Of a stretch of 64,000 nt of DNA, positions 45,701 to 55,061 are shown in pieces. Origin of the DNA: Oscillospiraceae bacterium. GTDB lineage: Bacteria > Bacillota > Clostridia > Oscillospirales > Ruminococcaceae. The DNA lies in assembly GCA_015067025.1 (NCBI GenBank), contig SVNC01000006.1, forward strand, positions 86,496 to 150,495, written 5' to 3'. The notes below the pieces were generated by a model, which was given only the letters and a program-made list of their open reading frames with translations, was not told where the DNA came from and did no database searches. Both the position numbers and the translations under genes were made by a program. How positions within the stretch are numbered: position 1 is the stretch's first letter; the number at the start of each line of letters is the position of its first letter.

Positions 45701-46234
<534 letters not shown>

Positions 46235-46288
46235 CGGATATCTTTAAAAGATGCTTTTGTCAGAGATAAAACGGGAAAGGACGGCAAT

Positions 46289-46471
46289 ATGAAAATAAAA
46301 GATTTAAAAGTCGGATTGAAGCCGTTTTTCGTATTCGTAATTTTATTTGAAGCGGTGTATGTGATAGTAGCTATCCTGCTGGGTTTCCCGATGATGATAA
46401 TAGCTGATAAGATACGTGCTCATAAACGTATTAAAAATCAAAATAAAACTAATCAAGGAGGAGAAGATTAA
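46289..46471 (+). CDS. Small single-span membrane protein
   Basis: 60 residues, start backed by GGGAAAGG. A hydrophobic segment (about residues 13-38, FFVFVILFEAVYVIVAILLG) is followed by a basic, Asn-rich tail (KIRAHKRIKNQNK). No family is recognised. It is in line with its neighbours in the island and has no visible promoter of its own. Confidence 0.55.
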   Translation: MKIKDLKVGLKPFFVFVILFEAVYVIVAILLGFPMMIIADKIRAHKRIKNQNKTNQGGED

Positions 46472-46554
46472 CAAACCGCTAAACTAAGAAAATGAATACC
46501 AAAATTAAGCGTAACGCTTATAATAAAGCAAAAATTATTTCAGGAGGAAGAATA

Positions 46555-46872
46555 ATGACAAGAGAATTTTTAGAAGAAAACTGGGCAGTATCATCCTATG
46601 ACGAGGACACAATGTGTCAGATTGATTATTACATTGATGAGGATAATTGCGACGTTGGTAGCAAGGCGTATATGTATTCACATCTCGATGAAGAGCTTGT
46701 TGAAATGGAAATAGTGCATATCATAGCACTTTCCAATGATTTCGATCTGTACAACGAGCTTCTGGAAGATGACGACGTTCTTGTAAACGGTGAAGAAGAA
46801 TACGGTGCAGACTGCAGTGCTGAATTTATCACAGATAACGATTCGTATCTTGTATGGTTTAAGAACGTATAA
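46555..46872 (+). CDS. Small acidic protein of unknown function
   Basis: 105 residues from the ATG at 46555, after CAGGAGG; the upstream frame start at 46492 lacks a site. It is very acidic (SSYDEDTMCQIDYYIDEDNC, then LLEDDDVLVNGEEEYGADC) with few basic residues and no membrane helix. Small acidic proteins of this type are frequent among immunity and nuclease-inhibitor genes, but no family is recognised. Confidence 0.6.
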   Translation: MTREFLEENWAVSSYDEDTMCQIDYYIDEDNCDVGSKAYMYSHLDEELVEMEIVHIIALSNDFDLYNELLEDDDVLVNGEEEYGADCSAEFITDNDSYLVWFKNV

Positions 46873-46897
46873 CTCAAAACAGGAAAGGAAAAATGTT

Positions 46898-47377
46898 ATG
46901 ATGACCAATGAAGAACTTGCTGTATTTGAAGAAGAAAATGAATATCCGTTTTATAAGACAGCGTATGTATCATATCCCGAATACACTATGATATATATGC
47001 TTAAATCCCCAAAGACCTGTGCTGTTAATGGCATTAAAGATGTAACGAATAAAAATCTGCATCTTGACATACCCGCAAGTGTTGAAATCGAGGGGAATAC
47101 ATACTATGTCAATGAAATATTTGAAGAAGGCTTTTGGGATAATGACTATTTAGAAGCTGTGACCATACCTGATACTGTTACCCGTATAGACAGAGGAGCG
47201 TTTCAGGGCTGTCGCTTCTTAAAGAGCGTATACATTCCCGATTCGGTAACCTTTATAGATGAGATCGCATTTGCGTGTTGCGATTCCTTAGAATCCGTCA
47301 GCATACCGGGTGGAGACATCGAACTTGGAGACGAATGCTTTGACGAATGTCCATTACTTACCATAACAAAGCGATAA
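46898..47377 (+). CDS. BspA-type leucine-rich repeat protein, short
   Basis: 159 residues from the ATG at 46898 (a second ATG follows directly), after AGGAAAGG. The first 50 residues have no clear family; residues 60-159 hold three BspA/LRR_5 repeats (YLEAVTIPDTVTRIDRGAFQ, FLKSVYIPDSVTFIDEIAFA and a last degenerate one). The repeat-bearing N-terminal part of the next gene has a related layout, so the two are probably distant paralogues. No signal peptide is seen, unlike surface BspA proteins. Confidence 0.8.
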   Translation: MMTNEELAVFEEENEYPFYKTAYVSYPEYTMIYMLKSPKTCAVNGIKDVTNKNLHLDIPASVEIEGNTYYVNEIFEEGFWDNDYLEAVTIPDTVTRIDRGAFQGCRFLKSVYIPDSVTFIDEIAFACCDSLESVSIPGGDIELGDECFDECPLLTITKR

Positions 47378-47396
47378 TGAAGAAAGGAAAAGTGTT

Positions 47397-50081
47397 ATGA
47401 TGGATGAATCTAAACAAAGCTTAATAGATAATATCAAATATGAGATTACATCTGAGACAACATGTAAGGTTGTCGGCTATAAAGGTTGGCTTGTCAAAGT
47501 GATTATACCTGACGAGGTAACGATCGAAGGAAAACAGTATAGAGTTACTGTAATAGGTAAGGATTCTTTCAGTTGTTCTAATTTAACAAGTATTGAATTA
47601 CCTTCGGGAATAACCGAGATTGAAGACCAGGCATTTATGGGGTGTACGTATCTGGAGAGTGTCAATCTTCCTGACGGACTTGATGCAATGGGAGATTCTG
47701 TTTTTGTTTATTGTAAGTTTATAGAAACGGTTGAAATTCCTGATTCCGTAAAAAAACTTGGCGAGTCTGTTTTTTATGGTTGCGAAAAACTGAAAAAAGT
47801 AAAACTGCCAAGCAGTCTTACAACTATTAGCAATACTTTCTTTTATGAGTGTAAGTCATTGGAAAGTATAGAAATTTCCGACGCAGTTAAGACGATCGCT
47901 GACTATGCTTTCTATGGATGTGAAAAATTAAGCACAGTAAATTTGCCTTTTGGATTGGAGTCCTTGGGTGAAGGAGCATTTAAGGGATGTTTATCGTTAA
48001 AATACATTGAACTTCCGCAAACTCTGACACAAATAGGAGATATGGCGTTTACTGATTGTCCGTTATCAGAAGAAGTTAAATTACCGAATAGTTTTGTATC
48101 GGAAGAGATAAACTATGGGTTTAGCGAGGATGTCAGCAAGGTTGTTATTGATGACTCTGATAACAGCACAGAATCGGAATTTCAATACAATTCCGAAGAT
48201 GAGATGTTTATTAATCCTTTTGAAATCGAAAGCAATATCATAAATATCCTGTCTTACAAAGGCGAACTGGTGAAAATCTTTTCTGACAAGATTGTGATTG
48301 GAGAAAAAGTACTTCCTGCTGAAAATGGAAACCGTTATTATTGTGAAAACGACGTGCTTACATATACAGACAGTGAAAATTTTTATGTATATGACGGTGA
48401 AAAATTTGTACTGACAGAATGTAAATACAAAAATCACAACGATTATTTTTCACCTGAAATTTACTGCTCTATATTAACTGATACACAAAATTATATTCAG
48501 CACATAGCCTTAAACGACCATGGAAAAGAGTATTCATTTGAGTATAAATTCAAGAGTCCGTTTTCTGAATACTACTATTTTGCTAAGTCGGGCGTTTTGT
48601 TTTTTATGGAAACATTCATTCCGAAACTTCGTTTCTTCTCAAAAACAGGAGAGGAATTATGGAGTTTAGAGTTAATTAAGGGTGATCGTTTCAAAGAAAG
48701 TTTTTTCTATGATATCGACACTGCAAATATTGACTTTGAGAGCGACGGAATTATCATAAAAATCCAAAAAGGAGATAATATTTATACGGTTTGCTTTAAC
48801 GTACCGAACGGTGAAGTTAACTGGTACCGTAAAGATAACCACCCTTTTCTGTTTACAGGTGCAAAGTGCAACGACGGTCTGATGCGTGGCGTGTTCCATT
48901 GCAAAGACAACGGTGAGCTTGTAACAGTAATGTTTGAAATAAATCCGTCAAACGGCAAAGCACATACATATTGTATTTCGGATAACGACAAAGCCAGAAA
49001 AATAACAGTATCAGATTTTGACACCGAATTGAAAAGATATAAATATATTTTAGATGGCGAAATCCTATACGCAATTAGTAAAAATGAAATAATAGTAGTT
49101 GACATAAACAAAAAAGTGATACTCAGCAGAAAAAAAGCACCTGCCAATGCTGAATATTATCAAAACTCTGCAATTTTAAATGACGGAAAACTGTATGTAT
49201 GCTTGCAGTATGCTCTTATGGACGCAGCCGATGTAATGAAAAAAATTGCAGAATACAGTCAAAAAGCTATCGCTTCAAACACTGTGGACATGACAATGAT
49301 GTCTATGCTTATGGATTATTCTTCACATGTAAATGACAAACAAGAAATCTGGAAGTGCTACTATCTGTCCGATACACCGATTGTCGAAGAAAATATTTTT
49401 GACGAGCTTTCGGAAATAGAAAAGCTGCAGGTTCTCACCGGATGTGAATGTGAAGATTTCGACGGTTCGGTTGAAAACTATTTCAAGTATCGCGAGATAG
49501 GCAAGAAAGAAGGCTTTATTCCCGTTCTCGTTGACACGGACGATATATTCTTTGAACAGCTTGAAGCACTTCTGAAATGCAAGGGGGAAAGCTCTATCTC
49601 TAAAATTCAGGAAATCGTAGAGGAATACCACGAAAAGATGTTAGCTGTGCCTGTAGAAGACGGCAAGGCTTATCTTGAAAAGAATCATATTGAAGCCGAA
49701 TGGGATGAAGCAGAACTGGAAGATGATGAATATGAGGCGGAGGAACACTTTACAAGAGGTGGTTACATTGTGAAAGTTCCCGTTACCGAGCCGTGGCGTA
49801 TCTGGGCATACCTGCCCTACGGCGGCTGGAATGCTTGTCCTAAGGTTACAGAGCACATGGCGGTATCAAAGTACTGGTATGAGCAGTATGGTGCATATCC
49901 TGCCGCACTCTCTTATGACACTATTGATTATGCGGTAGAAAAGCCCGTAGAAGACCTTGAAAAGCTGGCAAATGAAGTGGGTACGTACTGCTTCGATATT
50001 GTAGAGCAGGGCTGTGAGACCTACAGTGCTCTTGCACTTGAGCTTCAGAATTCGAGAATATGGAATCTCTGGTGGGATTAA
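47397..50081 (+). CDS. LRR protein with propeller-like middle and C-terminal DUF4253 domain
   Basis: 894 residues. Residues 20-215 carry about seven BspA-type leucine-rich repeats (LESVNLPDGLDAMGDSVFVY, LKKVKLPSSLTTISNTFFYE). The middle (about 225-660) is beta-rich with recurring hydrophobic strands and looks like a propeller. The last 220 residues are a DUF4253 domain (VPVTEPWRIWAYLPYGGWNA, EHMAVSKYWYEQYGAYPAAL, final SRIWNLWWD). No signal peptide. Such LRR-DUF4253 joining is unusual. The DUF4253 DNA is duplicated almost exactly in the next gene. Its role is unknown; DUF4253 is often found among immunity-like genes. Confidence 0.82.
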   Translation: MMDESKQSLIDNIKYEITSETTCKVVGYKGWLVKVIIPDEVTIEGKQYRVTVIGKDSFSCSNLTSIELPSGITEIEDQAFMGCTYLESVNLPDGLDAMGDSVFVYCKFIETVEIPDSVKKLGESVFYGCEKLKKVKLPSSLTTISNTFFYECKSLESIEISDAVKTIADYAFYGCEKLSTVNLPFGLESLGEGAFKGCLSLKYIELPQTLTQIGDMAFTDCPLSEEVKLPNSFVSEEINYGFSEDVSKVVIDDSDNSTESEFQYNSEDEMFINPFEIESNIINILSYKGELVKIFSDKIVIGEKVLPAENGNRYYCENDVLTYTDSENFYVYDGEKFVLTECKYKNHNDYFSPEIYCSILTDTQNYIQHIALNDHGKEYSFEYKFKSPFSEYYYFAKSGVLFFMETFIPKLRFFSKTGEELWSLELIKGDRFKESFFYDIDTANIDFESDGIIIKIQKGDNIYTVCFNVPNGEVNWYRKDNHPFLFTGAKCNDGLMRGVFHCKDNGELVTVMFEINPSNGKAHTYCISDNDKARKITVSDFDTELKRYKYILDGEILYAISKNEIIVVDINKKVILSRKKAPANAEYYQNSAILNDGKLYVCLQYALMDAADVMKKIAEYSQKAIASNTVDMTMMSMLMDYSSHVNDKQEIWKCYYLSDTPIVEENIFDELSEIEKLQVLTGCECEDFDGSVENYFKYREIGKKEGFIPVLVDTDDIFFEQLEALLKCKGESSISKIQEIVEEYHEKMLAVPVEDGKAYLEKNHIEAEWDEAELEDDEYEAEEHFTRGGYIVKVPVTEPWRIWAYLPYGGWNACPKVTEHMAVSKYWYEQYGAYPAALSYDTIDYAVEKPVEDLEKLANEVGTYCFDIVEQGCETYSALALELQNSRIWNLWWD
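49662..50045 (+). repeat. First copy of duplicated DUF4253 segment
   Basis: This 384-bp block matches 50791-51174 with two visible base differences (near 49706 and 49725) at an offset of 1129 bases. Confidence 0.9.
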
Positions 50082-50118
50082 ACCGACAAACGAAACATTT
50101 ACAACAGGAGAAAAAACT

Positions 50119-51210
50119 ATGATGGATTTATATCAGGAAATGTGGACAAGTAAAAAGATAACAGGCGACAATTTCTGTTGTTGCGGCTCGGCGGGAAAGC
50201 ATTGGCAAAACCATATAATGTTGAATCTTGCTGCGTATCCTTGTACCGCTTGTGGGTGTGCAAATAAAGCGACAGTAGGCGGTCATATCGTGAGCGAAAA
50301 TTTCCCCGAAGGATATATCGTGCCGCTTTGTGATTCTTGCAACCAATCCGATGAGCTGATTAAGATTAAATATGGTGCCCTTTTTGTTTCTGCTGATCTG
50401 AGCATAACATGTCAGAAAGGAGGCAAGTCTAAAGAGAAAACCGAAGACCTGCCCACCGAAAAGACAGATGTTCAGGATAACGAAAAGATAGCTGATCAGG
50501 CTGACGTAAATATAGACGATGAGGATAATTTCGACCTGCTTAATGACTATGAGAAGCTGGGTGTTCTCACAGGATGTGAATGCGAGTTTGGCAGTTCGGT
50601 TGAAAATTATTTCAAGTATCGTGAGCAGGGCAAGAAAGAAGGCTTTGTTCCCGTTATCGTTGCAACGGACGATATCTTCTTTGAACAGCTTGAAATTCTT
50701 TTGAACTGCGAGGGTGAGCGCTCTATATCTAAAATCAAGGAAATCGTAGAGGAATACCACGAAAAGATGTTAGCGATGCCTGTCGAAGACGGCAAGGCTT
50801 ATCTTGAAAAGAATCATATTGAAGCCGAATGGGACGAAGCAGAACTGGAAGATTATGAATATGAGGCGGAGGAACACTTTACAAGAGGTGGTTACATTGT
50901 GAAAGTTCCCGTTACCGAGCCGTGGCGTATCTGGGCATACCTGCCCTACGGCGGCTGGAATGCTTGTCCTAAGGTTACAGAGCACATGGCGGTATCAAAG
51001 TACTGGTATGAGCAGTATGGTGCATATCCTGCCGCACTCTCTTATGACACTATTGATTATGCGGTAGAAAAGCCCGTAGAAGACCTTGAAAAGCTGGCAA
51101 ATGAAGTGGGTACGTACTGCTTCGATATTGTAGAGCAGGGCTGTGAGACCTACAGTGCTCTTGCACTTGAGCTTAAGGATTCAAGGATATGGAATCTCTG
51201 GTGGGATTAA
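50119..51210 (+). CDS. HNH-like zinc module fused to a DUF4253 domain
   Basis: 363 residues from the ATG at 50119, after CAGGAG; the frame open to 50014 lies inside the previous gene. Residues 15-85 have a Cys/His pattern (CCCGS, CTACGCANKATVGGHIVSEN, YIVPLCDSCNQSDE) that resembles treble-clef/HNH zinc folds. A Lys/Glu linker follows, then a DUF4253 domain (about 145-363) ending SRIWNLWWD. The C-terminal DNA is almost identical to that of the preceding gene. The zinc fold has no obvious full HNH catalytic set. Function unknown. Confidence 0.78.
   Translation: MMDLYQEMWTSKKITGDNFCCCGSAGKHWQNHIMLNLAAYPCTACGCANKATVGGHIVSENFPEGYIVPLCDSCNQSDELIKIKYGALFVSADLSITCQKGGKSKEKTEDLPTEKTDVQDNEKIADQADVNIDDEDNFDLLNDYEKLGVLTGCECEFGSSVENYFKYREQGKKEGFVPVIVATDDIFFEQLEILLNCEGERSISKIKEIVEEYHEKMLAMPVEDGKAYLEKNHIEAEWDEAELEDYEYEAEEHFTRGGYIVKVPVTEPWRIWAYLPYGGWNACPKVTEHMAVSKYWYEQYGAYPAALSYDTIDYAVEKPVEDLEKLANEVGTYCFDIVEQGCETYSALALELKDSRIWNLWWD
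50791..51174 (+). repeat. Second copy of duplicated DUF4253 segment
   Basis: Copy of 49662-50045. Upstream of the block the two genes diverge at many positions (visible from about 49416 and 50545), while flanking stop and ribosome-site sequence after the gene is again similar. Confidence 0.9.
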
Positions 51211-51248
51211 ACCGACAAATAAAAACATTTTCAACAGGAGGAAAAACT

Positions 51249-51554
51249 ATGATGGATTTATACAAAGAAACGTGGACAAGCAAAAAGGTGACAGGCAAGC
51301 GCTTCTGTCAGTGTGGCACACGGGAAGAACATTGGGAAAACTTTATAGGCATGGAGCTTAAAGAGCAGAATTGCTCTGCTAAAGGATGTACAAATAAAGC
51401 AACGGTAGGCGGTCATATCGTGAGTGAAAATTATCCCGAAGGGTATATCGTACCGCTTTGCGATTTGTGTAATCAATCTGACGAGCCTTTTGAGGTTAAA
51501 CCAAATACCGTTTTCGTTTCCGCCGATTTAAGCGTAACCTGCGAAGAGGAATAA
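51249..51554 (+). CDS. HNH-like zinc module protein without DUF4253
   Basis: 101 residues from the ATG at 51249, after AGGAGG. It is a paralogue of the first 100 residues of the preceding gene: MMDLYKETWTSKKVTGKRFC, then NCSAKGCTNKATVGGHIVSE and YIVPLCDLCNQSDEPFEVKP. It stops (CEEE) where the neighbour continues to its linker, so it is either a natural stand-alone module or a truncated third unit. Function unknown. Confidence 0.75.
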   Translation: MMDLYKETWTSKKVTGKRFCQCGTREEHWENFIGMELKEQNCSAKGCTNKATVGGHIVSENYPEGYIVPLCDLCNQSDEPFEVKPNTVFVSADLSVTCEEE

Positions 51555-51657
51555 GGCGTAGCAGACTTAGTTGCTCAGTCTTTCAAAGACGGGTGTAATT
51601 ATTAAGCAGAACAAATAAATCAATTTATCTGATACATTGCAAAATAGCATAAACGTT

Positions 51658-51684
51658 GTCCGCCCACTACCGCAGTGGGCGGAC
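51658..51684 (+). terminator. Terminator, right bracket of the accessory island
   Basis: GTCCGCCCACT, 5-base loop, AGTGGGCGGAC, then a T-rich run; nearly the same stem as 42793-42817. Confidence 0.85.
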
Positions 51685-51713
51685 TTGCTTTTTACCCCTT
51701 ACTATGCTATAAT
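51685..51713 (+). promoter_or_regulatory. Promoter of the membrane/propeller cassette
   Basis: TTGCTT, 17-base gap, TATAAT, starting one base after the terminator stem. The ATG at 51809 is about 95 bases on. Confidence 0.5.
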
Positions 51714-51808
51714 TATTTATAGTTTTATCCTTATAGGAAAAGGTGTAAACTGTTTAAATTCTCTTTATATTAAAAGGGTAAAATAAATATGCCGAAAGGG
51801 GTGCTGTA

Positions 51809-52489
51809 ATGTCAGTCGATAACGATAAGAGAGAGCTTTTAAAATTAAAGCAGGGACTCATAGAGGAAAGCGAAGCTATTGATGAGGGCGGCTACGACGT
51901 AGCTATGCCTGATACTGCTATGGGTAAATTTAAAAACTGGCTTTGGTATCATAAGCTATGGTTTATAATCGGCTTTATTGTGCTTGCTTTAGGCTTTGTA
52001 ATCTGGTATTTCTTCTTTGTGTCTGAAAAGCCTGATATCAGGATCTATTCAACCGGCAATTACAGTACGACGTACCGTCAGCTTTTAGAGGAAAACACAG
52101 CGGCTTTCTGTCCTGACTTTGACAAGGATGGTAAAGTAAAGGTCAGCATCAATCAGCCCGGCGACGACACAGTAATGGGCTTTACCGATCTTTACGCTGA
52201 GATAGAAAACGGCAATTCTTCTCTTTATATCGGCAAAAAGGATAAGCTTGAAGCACTGTATAATGACTTCAAAACTGCAAAGGATAAAGAGATATTTGCA
52301 AGCCTTAAGGATATCACAGGTGCAGACGTTTATCTTATTGACGTAACCAAAACCCAGTTCGGAGAAGATAATAAGCTGCTTACCACAGAGCTTTTTATCG
52401 CTGTAAAAAATACAGATGACGAAAGCGAGAAACAGGCGATGGAGTTTTTATCAAATCTTTATAATAATAAGAAATTTTTAAGAGATTAA
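51809..52489 (+). CDS. Single-span membrane protein, paralogue of the next gene
   Basis: 226 residues. A cytoplasmic N-terminus (KRELLKLKQGLIEESEAIDE) of about 50 residues precedes one membrane helix (about 52-75) and an outer alpha/beta domain with PDIRIYSTGNYSTTYRQLLE and CPDFDKDGKVKVSI. The next gene has the same N-terminal motif, helix and DFDKDG motif, so the two are paralogues. No family is recognised. It leads a four-gene set that ends with a propeller-like protein. Confidence 0.7.
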   Translation: MSVDNDKRELLKLKQGLIEESEAIDEGGYDVAMPDTAMGKFKNWLWYHKLWFIIGFIVLALGFVIWYFFFVSEKPDIRIYSTGNYSTTYRQLLEENTAAFCPDFDKDGKVKVSINQPGDDTVMGFTDLYAEIENGNSSLYIGKKDKLEALYNDFKTAKDKEIFASLKDITGADVYLIDVTKTQFGEDNKLLTTELFIAVKNTDDESEKQAMEFLSNLYNNKKFLRD

Positions 52490-52515
52490 CATATTGAAAG
52501 GAAAAAAGTTTTTAA

Positions 52516-53304
52516 ATGGCAAGCTACAATGATGAAAAAAGAGAACTGCTAAAAATGAAGCAGGGAATAATAGAAGAAAGCGATATAATAGAAACCGAAG
52601 CAGATAAGGTGGTCCTTGAAAAGCCTACAGGAATGGCGGCGGTGGAAAATTTCTTCTATCATAATAAGTGGTTTATTATAGTCGGACTGTTTTTCGGTCT
52701 GCTTATAATATTCCTTGTACATCAGACACTTACAAGAGAAAAAGCGGATATGACGGTACTTTTGGTTACGTCTGACTCTTTAAAAGCACCTAACCTTTAT
52801 CAGAAAGTCAATGATATCGAGCTTGCTTTAGAGAAATACTGTCCCGATTTTGACAAGGACGGAAACGTACACGTTGACGTATTTATGATAGACCTTACAA
52901 AGTCCAACCCCGACCCCCAGTACGTAAACTCAAACGCTACAAAATTCTTTGGCGAAATGCAAAGAGGTGTGGCACAGCTTCTTATCTGTGATACCGGTAT
53001 TTTGGGCGATGACGAGAACGGCAATGAAGTAAGCTTTGACTCAATGTTCAAGGATCTTGGAGAGGTTACAGGTGCTGACAGATATAACGGAAAGACTTCT
53101 ATCAGCCTTAAGGACACGGTATTTGTAAAGGACGCCAAGTGGGAAAATTCCTGCCCTGACATTTTAGGCTTCAGCATAAGAAATATGACAAGCGATCTGC
53201 TGGGTTATAACGAAGATGCGTTGCTCCGTAATGAGCAGGCGGGCGAGGTCCTTAATAACATTCTTAGCGGTAACGTGATAAACGAACCTGCAAAGCAGCA
53301 GTAA
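52516..53304 (+). CDS. Single-span membrane protein, paralogue of the preceding gene
   Basis: 262 residues. The N-terminus (EKRELLKMKQGIIEESDIIE) matches the preceding protein, then comes a membrane helix (about 52-74) and an outer domain with ALEKYCPDFDKDGNVHVDVF. It is longer in its C-terminal part (LGEVTGADRYNGKTSISLKD). The outer domains of the pair may bind the same ligand or each other. No family is recognised; the next gene starts 12 bases later. Confidence 0.7.
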   Translation: MASYNDEKRELLKMKQGIIEESDIIETEADKVVLEKPTGMAAVENFFYHNKWFIIVGLFFGLLIIFLVHQTLTREKADMTVLLVTSDSLKAPNLYQKVNDIELALEKYCPDFDKDGNVHVDVFMIDLTKSNPDPQYVNSNATKFFGEMQRGVAQLLICDTGILGDDENGNEVSFDSMFKDLGEVTGADRYNGKTSISLKDTVFVKDAKWENSCPDILGFSIRNMTSDLLGYNEDALLRNEQAGEVLNNILSGNVINEPAKQQ

Positions 53305-53315
53305 GGGAGAAATAT

Positions 53316-53876
53316 ATGGATTACTTTAAAAAATCAGAAAGACAGTCATTCCCGAAGCTTTTACTGTCAGGCGGATTATATATGCTTTTCGGCAATATTC
53401 TATGTGCTATCATGACTTTATCCACAGCCCCCTTTATAGGAAACGACTTTATGAAGATAGTCATATTTGTTTTAGCAATAGCGGTTTTTTATTCGCTGAT
53501 GTTTACTGTAGCCTATAAAGACGGTACAAGAGAGCAGAGATACGTTACTCTTCATAAATGTGAAGAGCCTGATATGAAAAAGTGGGTAAAGATAGGTACT
53601 GCCCTTATGGGAATAATGTTTGTACCATCTCTTATACTTTTATTAGCAAAGGTTATGAACTGGTATTTTGACATTACTCTTATCCACAGAATAATAGATG
53701 GTATGATATATCCTTTATCATTAATGCTTGTACCTGGTAGCAGCATTGACAGTATGCAGATATTTGTGCCCTTTATTTATATGCTATGCTACGCTCTTAT
53801 CCCTGTAGTTACCCATTTAGGTTTCTATTTCGGATATACAGGCAAGTTTGAAAAAGAAAATATAATGTACGAATAA
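53316..53876 (+). CDS. Multi-span membrane protein of unknown function
   Basis: 186 residues with about four or five hydrophobic segments (around 14-38, 44-65, 94-113, 128-140 and 150-172). A central cytoplasmic or outer loop carries DGTREQRYVTLHKCEEPDMK. No family is recognised. It sits between the two single-span paralogues and the propeller-like gene with short spacings, which suggests a membrane complex made of all four. Confidence 0.65.
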   Translation: MDYFKKSERQSFPKLLLSGGLYMLFGNILCAIMTLSTAPFIGNDFMKIVIFVLAIAVFYSLMFTVAYKDGTREQRYVTLHKCEEPDMKKWVKIGTALMGIMFVPSLILLLAKVMNWYFDITLIHRIIDGMIYPLSLMLVPGSSIDSMQIFVPFIYMLCYALIPVVTHLGFYFGYTGKFEKENIMYE

Positions 53877-53895
53877 AACGTAACACGAGGGAAAT

Positions 53896-55020
53896 ATGAA
53901 AGTATATTGTATAAGTGAAGGAGAGCTTCACCTTGTTGAAAACGGTAAAAGTCGTATAGTTACCTGCGACAGAATAAAGAATTACATAGATACCGTTACA
54001 AAAATGAAACAGCGTGACGAGTGGAAGACCACCGGCAAGGGTGCAAAATTTATGGGCGTTGAAGCCAAGGAATACGAAACAGGTAACAGAATGCTGTATC
54101 TTCGTTCTGTAGGTAAATGTGACGGCAAGCTTATATACAGCACCTTTATTGACGGTATGGGCGGAATGTATTTAAAGGATGCCGATAGCGGTGATGAAAC
54201 CTATATTTTTGCAAACAAGGAATTTGATATAACTGATGTGTATGCTGATAACGGAAAATGCGTTATCACAGCCGGGCTTGGAAATTATGAAAGACATATA
54301 GGCATTGCAAATCTTGATAATGGTGGTGTAAATCAGCTTACAGAAGGATTTACCAGCGAAACTCACCCTTTTATATCAAAAGTTGACAGCAACAAGATAT
54401 ACTATACCGCTATGGGTTATGCAAGGGATAACGTGGGTAACGTAATGGAGAAAAGCCCTTGTTCCATTTGTTGTTATGATGAAAGCACAGGTGAACTGAC
54501 TGATATAATTTCTGATGACGCATATGATTTCATAAAGCCATCAGACGATAAAGAAGGAAACCTTTATTACATAAAAAGAGAGTATCAGCCCACAAAGAAA
54601 AAGAGCAATCTCTTAATGGATATTCTGCTTTTCCCGGTAAGAATAATCAAAGCAATAGGCGGATTTTTAAGCGTATTTTCAATGGCGTTTGGTGGAGAGC
54701 CTTTGCGTACAGGCGGAAGCAATCCATCTAAGACTAAAAACCCTGACGAAAGAGAGATCTTTGTCGAGGGCAATATGATAAAGGCACAGAAGATGCTTAG
54801 CGATGACAGCGAAGAGGGAATAATCCCTTCAGGCTGGGAGCTTATCAGAAATGAAAACGGCAAAGAAACGGTGCTGAAAAAAGGCGTTATGGATTATAAT
54901 ATCACTGATAATGGCGAGATAGTGTATTCCGACGGCGGCTTTATCCGTATTATCCATAATGACGGCAGTACAGAAAAGCTTTGTAAAATAAAGCTTGCTA
55001 ATTCTATTACGATTATATAA
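53896..55020 (+). CDS. Propeller-like protein with an internal hydrophobic segment
   Basis: 374 residues. Repeated short beta units (LYLRSVGKCDGKLIYSTFID, SKVDSNKIYYTAMGYARDN, SDDKEGNLYYIKREYQ, NITDNGEIVYSDGGFIRIIH) suggest a beta-propeller of the TolB/DUF5050-like kind. A hydrophobic or amphipathic stretch (about residues 237-260, ILLFPVRIIKAIGGFLSVFS) interrupts it and may touch the membrane. No signal peptide. It is the last gene of the cassette; a terminator (55027-55061) follows. Confidence 0.65.
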   Translation: MKVYCISEGELHLVENGKSRIVTCDRIKNYIDTVTKMKQRDEWKTTGKGAKFMGVEAKEYETGNRMLYLRSVGKCDGKLIYSTFIDGMGGMYLKDADSGDETYIFANKEFDITDVYADNGKCVITAGLGNYERHIGIANLDNGGVNQLTEGFTSETHPFISKVDSNKIYYTAMGYARDNVGNVMEKSPCSICCYDESTGELTDIISDDAYDFIKPSDDKEGNLYYIKREYQPTKKKSNLLMDILLFPVRIIKAIGGFLSVFSMAFGGEPLRTGGSNPSKTKNPDEREIFVEGNMIKAQKMLSDDSEEGIIPSGWELIRNENGKETVLKKGVMDYNITDNGEIVYSDGGFIRIIHNDGSTEKLCKIKLANSITII

Positions 55021-55026
55021 AGAATT

Positions 55027-55061
55027 AAATCCGGAGAAAACGATAGGTTTTCTTCGGATTT
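55027..55061 (+). terminator. Terminator of the membrane/propeller cassette
   Basis: AAATCCGGAGAAAAC pairs with GTTTTCTTCGGATTT (one G-T), short loop. Confidence 0.75.
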
